Shown here one piece after another: positions 31,561 to 35,464 of a stretch of DNA of 35,464 nucleotides. The translations under genes and the position numbers were made by a program. The stretch's first letter is position 1; each line of letters starts with the position of its first letter. The notes beneath the pieces were generated by a model. It saw nothing but the letters and a program-made list of their open reading frames with translations, had not been told where the DNA came from and searched no databases. Origin of the DNA: Thermoplasmata archaeon (GTDB taxonomy: Archaea > Thermoplasmatota > Thermoplasmata > Lutacidiplasmatales > UBA184). The stretch covers positions 1-35,464 of the forward strand of contig JAKIWG010000024.1 in assembly GCA_022750155.1 (NCBI GenBank), read 5' to 3'.

Positions 31561-32241
31561 ATGTCGGAGGAGGTCGTCGTCCTCGGCGAGAACGTGTCGA
31601 AGATCTACGGGTCGGGCGAGACCCGGGTCACCGCGCTCGACGCCGTTTCCGTGAAGATCCAACGCGGAGAGATGGTCGCGGTGATGGGCCCCTCCGGGTC
31701 CGGGAAGACCACGTTTCTGAACTGCCTATCCGGGCTCGACTCGATCTCCAAGGGGCGCGTGGAACTGGAAGGGCGCAATATCCACGACCTCGACGACCGC
31801 GCCAAGAGCGAGTTCCGGGCGAAACGCACGGGGTTCGTGTTCCAATCCTACAACCTGCTCCCGGTGCTCTCCGCCGTCGAGAACGTGGAGATGCCTCTCC
31901 TGGTCTCCGGCGTGCCCCTGAAGGAATCGCGCGCTCGGGCCCTCGCCATGCTGGCCGACCTCGGCCTTTCCGACCGCGCCACCCACCGTCCCTCGGAGCT
32001 CTCCGGTGGCCAGCAGCAGCGGGTCTCGATCGCCCGGGCGCTCGTCGCCCGACCGGCGATCGTCTGGGCCGACGAGCCCACCGGAAACCTCGACGAGGAG
32101 AGCGCCGGGCAGGTCACGGGCCTCCTCCGACGGCTCAACCGCGACCAGCTCCAGACGATCGTCATCGTCACCCACAGCCCGGAGATGGCGAGCCTGTGCG
32201 ACCGGACCCTGCAGATGCAGGACGGTCGGATCGTGGAGTGA
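31561..32241 (+). CDS. ABC transporter ATP-binding protein, MacB/LolD type
   Basis: A 226-residue ATPase of the MacB/LolD/FtsE group, which powers mechanotransmission rather than classical substrate import. It has Walker A GPSGSGKT (43-50), the Q-loop VFQSYNLLP, the signature LSGGQ (147-151), Walker B ending in ADEPTGNLD (Asp171, Glu172) and the switch histidine in VTHSPEMA. The DEPTGNLD motif and short length are characteristic of this group. The permease starts 6 bases after its stop, so both form one transporter. The substrate is unknown; related archaeal systems may export lipoproteins or peptides or work on the cell surface. Confidence 0.95.
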   Translation: MSEEVVVLGENVSKIYGSGETRVTALDAVSVKIQRGEMVAVMGPSGSGKTTFLNCLSGLDSISKGRVELEGRNIHDLDDRAKSEFRAKRTGFVFQSYNLLPVLSAVENVEMPLLVSGVPLKESRARALAMLADLGLSDRATHRPSELSGGQQQRVSIARALVARPAIVWADEPTGNLDEESAGQVTGLLRRLNRDQLQTIVIVTHSPEMASLCDRTLQMQDGRIVE

Positions 32242-32247
32242 GGCCCC

Positions 32248-35214
32248 GTGTCGGCACTGATCGACCCGCTCACCGCGTTCCTGCTCGTCATCCTGTTCAT
32301 CGTCGCCGGCGTCTCGCTGGTGCTGGCCCTCCGGAACCGCCTCTCGTTCCGGATCGCGATGCGGAACGTCCGGCGCGGGAAGTGGAGGACCGTCCTTCTG
32401 GTCCTCGGCCTGCTCGTGGGGACCACCATCATCTCGAGCAGCCTCGTCGTAGGCGACACGATCGACCAGTTGATCGTGCATGCGGCGTACGAGACCCTCG
32501 GGTTCACCGATGAGGGGGTCTACAACCAGTCCCCGACCGGGGCGTACACATTCTTCCCGTACTCGACGTTCACCGCGCTCAACCAATCGGTGGCAGGGAA
32601 CCCGCAGATCGTCGGGGTCACCCCGGAGATCATCGGTTCGGCCCAAGCGCTCGACCGGAACAACGGCGTTCCCCAGACCGCCCTCAACCTGATCGGGGTC
32701 AACGGAAACCAGTCGGGGGCGCTCGGATCGTTCACGACCACCTCCGGGGCGAGCCTCGCCGGACCGGCCCCGGGAGAAGTCCTGCTCGACCAGGGGGCCG
32801 CGAACAACCTGGGAGCCGTCGCCGGTCACCGCCTGACCCTCTACGTGGGCCCCACCGCCTTCAACACCTCCGTCCAAGCGATCGTGCTCGACGACAACCG
32901 GGGGGGGTTCCTCGGCGGGGGGTTCGGCGGGTCGGGGAGCGTGTTCGTCGACCTCGGGACCGCCCAGCAGCTCGAATCGAAACCGGGTCAGGTCAACTTC
33001 ATCGCGGTCACCAACGCCGGGACGCTGACGGCGGGGGTGGGAATCTCCGATTCCGTGAGCGGGGCGCTCAACAAGTCGCTCGCTTCCATCCCGTCCGCGT
33101 CCGGCCTCGCGGTCCACGAGCTCCTTTCCGACACCGTGAGCTTCGCCGCGACGGCCGGTTCGTCGCTCGCGACGTTCTTCCTCGTATTCGGGCTCTTCTC
33201 GATCATCGCGGGCGCGATGCTGATCGTGGGGATCTTCGTGATGCTCGCCGAGGAGCGGAAAGGCGAGATGGGAATGGTACGGGCGATCGGGCTCCGACGG
33301 GGTCAGCTCGTCGCGTCGTACTACTTCGAGGGACTCGCGTACTCGGCGGGCAGCGCCCTGTTGGGTACCCTGCTGGGGATCGGGGTCGGCTTCGGCCTCA
33401 CCTACGCGTTCAGCCAGCTGTTCGGGTCCGGCGGACTCTCATCGGCGCAGATCCTCGCCTCCTTCACCGTCCGCCCCGAGAGCATGCTCACCGCCTACGT
33501 CCTGGGGTTCCTCCTGACGCTCGCCACGGTCGTGGCCACAAGTGCCCGCACGAGCCGACTCAACATCGTCCGGGCAATCCGGTCGATCCCCGAGCCCCCG
33601 CCGACGATGGGGGTCTACACCCGCCTCGCGTACGGCGGAGCCGGACTGGCCGTCGTCGGGGCCCTGCTGCTCCTCGCGACGTACCGGGGCAGCGCAGACA
33701 TCTCGCTCCCTGTGATCGGCGGAGCGTTGGTGATCATGGGCGTGGCGCTTCTTGCCTCCCGGTTCGTGCGGAATCGCCCGGTGTTCACGCTCGCCTCGAT
33801 CGCCCTATTGCTCTGGTCGGGATTCGCACCGATCAGCAGCGTGTTGGGAACCCAACACTCCGGGGGGTTCTTCATCCTCTTCACCGAGGGGATCCTCCTC
33901 GTGTTCGGCGCGATCATGCTGTACATCTTCAACTCCGACACGGTGGTCGCCCTGGTCTCGCGGATGGTGGGCTCCCGCCCCTCCTCGGTATCGATCGCGC
34001 GCATCGGCCTTTCCAATCCCAGTCGTCGCCCGGGCCGGACGGCGATCAGTCTCGCGATCTTCGCGCTCGTCGTCTTCACCCTGGTCACCATTGCGTCGTT
34101 CGGTTCGACCCTCGAGGCGAACGTCTCGAACCAGATCACCGTCCAGACCGGCGGATACACGTTCGCCGGGTTTTCCGCGACCCCGATCCGGGACCTCCCG
34201 GGGGCGATCGCCAACAACTCTACGCTCTCCGGGCTCTACAGTCACGTCGTGCCCTTCGTCTCCGGCGGCGTCCTCGAAACCGTCCCCGGTTTCGCCCAGA
34301 ACCCGTACGGGGACGCGGTCTACTCCGCCCCGGCGGGCCGTCCCCCCTCCCAGGACTTCTACACGTCGAACTCCTTCGCCTTTTCGACCACGTGGCACGG
34401 CATGACGACGGCGGCAGTGTGGAGCGCCCTCGGGTCGGGAGCGGCCTACGCGGTGGTCGATGCCAGCTACGGACCCTCGAGCGGAGGGGGCGGCTTCGGC
34501 AGCGGCTTCGCGCACCCTACGGTCTCCGCGGGCGAATCGATCGTGCTCACGAACCCGGTCAACGCCAACCGGTCGACCGTGCAGGTCCTCGGAGTGATGA
34601 GCGAGAGCCTCGTCGCCGGGATCTTCGTCAGCCCCTCCGTGGCCCGGAGCCTGGGATACACGAACGAGAGCGCATTCCTGCTGACCGTTGCGCCCGGGGT
34701 CGACCAGGACCACGCGGCCCAGGTCACGAAGGCGGCGATGCTGCCGTTCGGCCTCGTGCTCATCAACCTCGCGGCGGTGGTCAGCACGAACCTGGGGTTC
34801 ACCCAGGCGTTCGTTGGGCTCCTCCAGCTGTTCGTGGGCCTGGGTCTCGCCGTCGGCATCGCCTCGCTAGGGATCCTCGCGCTGCGCGCCGTCCAGGAGC
34901 GAAGGGCGGAGATCGGGATGCTGAGGGCCACGGGGTTCACCCAGTCGATGATCTTCCGTTCCTTCCTCCTCGAGTTCTCCTTCGTGACGATCCTCGGGAT
35001 CTCGATCGGCACGGTGCTCGGGATCCTCCTCATCTACAGCCTCGCGGCCGCCCCGGGCTCGGCCGCCGCCGGGATCACCACGGTCTCGATCCCCTGGGGA
35101 AGCGTCGCCCTGATCGCCGGCCTTGCCTATGGCCTCACGATCCTCGCGGTCCTCGGTCCGAGCCTGCGCGCCGCGCGCCTGCCCCCCGCCGAAGCGGTCC
35201 GGCCGACGGAGTGA
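32248..35214 (+). CDS. FtsX/MacB-type ABC permease with two FtsX domains
   Basis: A 988-residue membrane protein, the partner of the preceding ATPase. Two N-terminal helices (about 8-28 and 45-70) precede a large extracytoplasmic domain (about 75-300). FtsX-like domain 1 (three helices, about 305-445) contains the cytoplasmic loop EERKGEMGMVRAIGLRRGQL. Four or five more helices follow (about 460-620), then a second outer domain (about 630-845) and FtsX domain 2 (about 850-980) with QERRAEIGMLRATGF. Both domains show the coupling-helix pattern of the family. The outer domains have Gly-rich loops (GGGFGGSG and GGGGFGSGF). A single chain with both halves fits one permease with two ATPase copies. 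GTG 32248 is 6 bases after the ATPase stop. Confidence 0.92.
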   Translation: MSALIDPLTAFLLVILFIVAGVSLVLALRNRLSFRIAMRNVRRGKWRTVLLVLGLLVGTTIISSSLVVGDTIDQLIVHAAYETLGFTDEGVYNQSPTGAYTFFPYSTFTALNQSVAGNPQIVGVTPEIIGSAQALDRNNGVPQTALNLIGVNGNQSGALGSFTTTSGASLAGPAPGEVLLDQGAANNLGAVAGHRLTLYVGPTAFNTSVQAIVLDDNRGGFLGGGFGGSGSVFVDLGTAQQLESKPGQVNFIAVTNAGTLTAGVGISDSVSGALNKSLASIPSASGLAVHELLSDTVSFAATAGSSLATFFLVFGLFSIIAGAMLIVGIFVMLAEERKGEMGMVRAIGLRRGQLVASYYFEGLAYSAGSALLGTLLGIGVGFGLTYAFSQLFGSGGLSSAQILASFTVRPESMLTAYVLGFLLTLATVVATSARTSRLNIVRAIRSIPEPPPTMGVYTRLAYGGAGLAVVGALLLLATYRGSADISLPVIGGALVIMGVALLASRFVRNRPVFTLASIALLLWSGFAPISSVLGTQHSGGFFILFTEGILLVFGAIMLYIFNSDTVVALVSRMVGSRPSSVSIARIGLSNPSRRPGRTAISLAIFALVVFTLVTIASFGSTLEANVSNQITVQTGGYTFAGFSATPIRDLPGAIANNSTLSGLYSHVVPFVSGGVLETVPGFAQNPYGDAVYSAPAGRPPSQDFYTSNSFAFSTTWHGMTTAAVWSALGSGAAYAVVDASYGPSSGGGGFGSGFAHPTVSAGESIVLTNPVNANRSTVQVLGVMSESLVAGIFVSPSVARSLGYTNESAFLLTVAPGVDQDHAAQVTKAAMLPFGLVLINLAAVVSTNLGFTQAFVGLLQLFVGLGLAVGIASLGILALRAVQERRAEIGMLRATGFTQSMIFRSFLLEFSFVTILGISIGTVLGILLIYSLAAAPGSAAAGITTVSIPWGSVALIAGLAYGLTILAVLGPSLRAARLPPAEAVRPTE

Positions 35215-35385
35215 GCGGAACCCAAGGCCTTCCCGCACCCGTCTGAGGCGGTGAGCAAACCTCCCGTCGACCGCTAACGCGTGACCGGCGAGACCTGACC
35301 CCCCTTGGGACGAGGTCAAATGAGTGGGGGATATTCGATGGCTGGACGGGACCAAGGTGGTCGGGCGAGCCCCGGGGTGTGATCG
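35215..35385. other. Intergenic region at the right end
   Basis: About 170 bases with no supported gene. There is a short TGACC...GGTCA inverted repeat (near 35296-35318) and one A/T spot (GATATTC near 35330). A 14-codon open frame at 35338 is probably chance. Confidence 0.3.
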
Positions 35386-35464
35386 ATGGTTCGTTGCGGA
35401 TCCTTGAATCTCGCCGTCCGGTTAGGCGCTGGCCTCGTGGTTGGGATGCTGATTCTTGTCCCAG
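35386..35464 (+). CDS. Start of a membrane-anchored or secreted protein (cut by window end)
   Basis: ATG 35386 opens a frame that runs to the end of the window: 26 complete codons reading MVRCGSLNLAVRLGAGLVVG and on through MLILVP. A short basic start followed by a hydrophobic stretch of about 14 residues looks like a signal peptide or membrane anchor. No function can be given from this fragment. Confidence 0.4.
   Translation, partial: MVRCGSLNLAVRLGAGLVVGMLILVP

Noticed and set aside
35296-35318. TGACC...GGTCA inverted repeat near the right end as an operator
   Set aside because: Arms are only five bases and the neighbouring promoter is not defined.

Overview
The window is a GC-rich (my impression is well above 60%), densely packed archaeal chromosome segment. 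Transcription factor B, Gar1, eIF6, ribosomal proteins S19e, L39e, L31e and S17e, a PDCD5-type protein, archaeal phosphopantetheine adenylyltransferase and TATA-box promoters all point to Archaea. The gene content suggests a euryarchaeal-type lineage; a GC-rich member of the Thermoplasmatota is my best guess, but that is inference. No rRNA, tRNA, insertion sequence, CRISPR array or phage module was seen.

Layout. 1-327 is the end of a ubiquitin-fold MoaD/ThiS/SAMP-like gene. 418-2680 holds a zinc-ribbon/helical protein and a related helical partner. 2715-7463 is a same-strand run gar1 - tfb - tldD - tldE - purN. On the opposite strand, 13114 down to 7457 is a molybdenum hydroxylase operon in the order mocA - xdhC - small [2Fe-2S] subunit - large Mo subunit - FAD subunit - ParB/SerK-like protein. 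The FAD subunit carries the four-cysteine insertion typical of 4-hydroxybenzoyl-CoA reductase. 13208-15218 is the translation cluster rps19e - pdcd5 - rpl39e - rpl31e - eif6, where eIF6 seems to start at CTG. rps17e lies next to it on the minus strand.

15753-22109 is the most unusual part: a tight three-gene operon of a von Willebrand A protein, a P-loop GTPase and a 1220-residue protein with a globular head and a very long coiled coil. I do not recognise it as a described archaeal system. A GT4 glycosyltransferase follows. Next comes a TrmB-like regulator with a strong TATA box and a perfect 17-bp palindrome, then a zinc-ribbon membrane miniprotein, a CoaD homologue with a degenerate extra domain, two small conserved proteins, a site-2 protease, a convergent pair (tRNA G10 methyltransferase and Mut7-C), a phosphohexomutase, and an ABC ATPase/FtsX-type permease pair. 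The last 79 bases open a new gene with a membrane-anchored N-terminus.

Promoters are consistent across the window: in seven cases the start codon (ATG, GTG or TTG) lies about 30-33 bases after the first base of a TATA-like box, as expected for leaderless mRNAs. Internal operon genes mostly touch or overlap (ATGA, TGATG, GTGA junctions), and several carry Shine-Dalgarno-like sequences.
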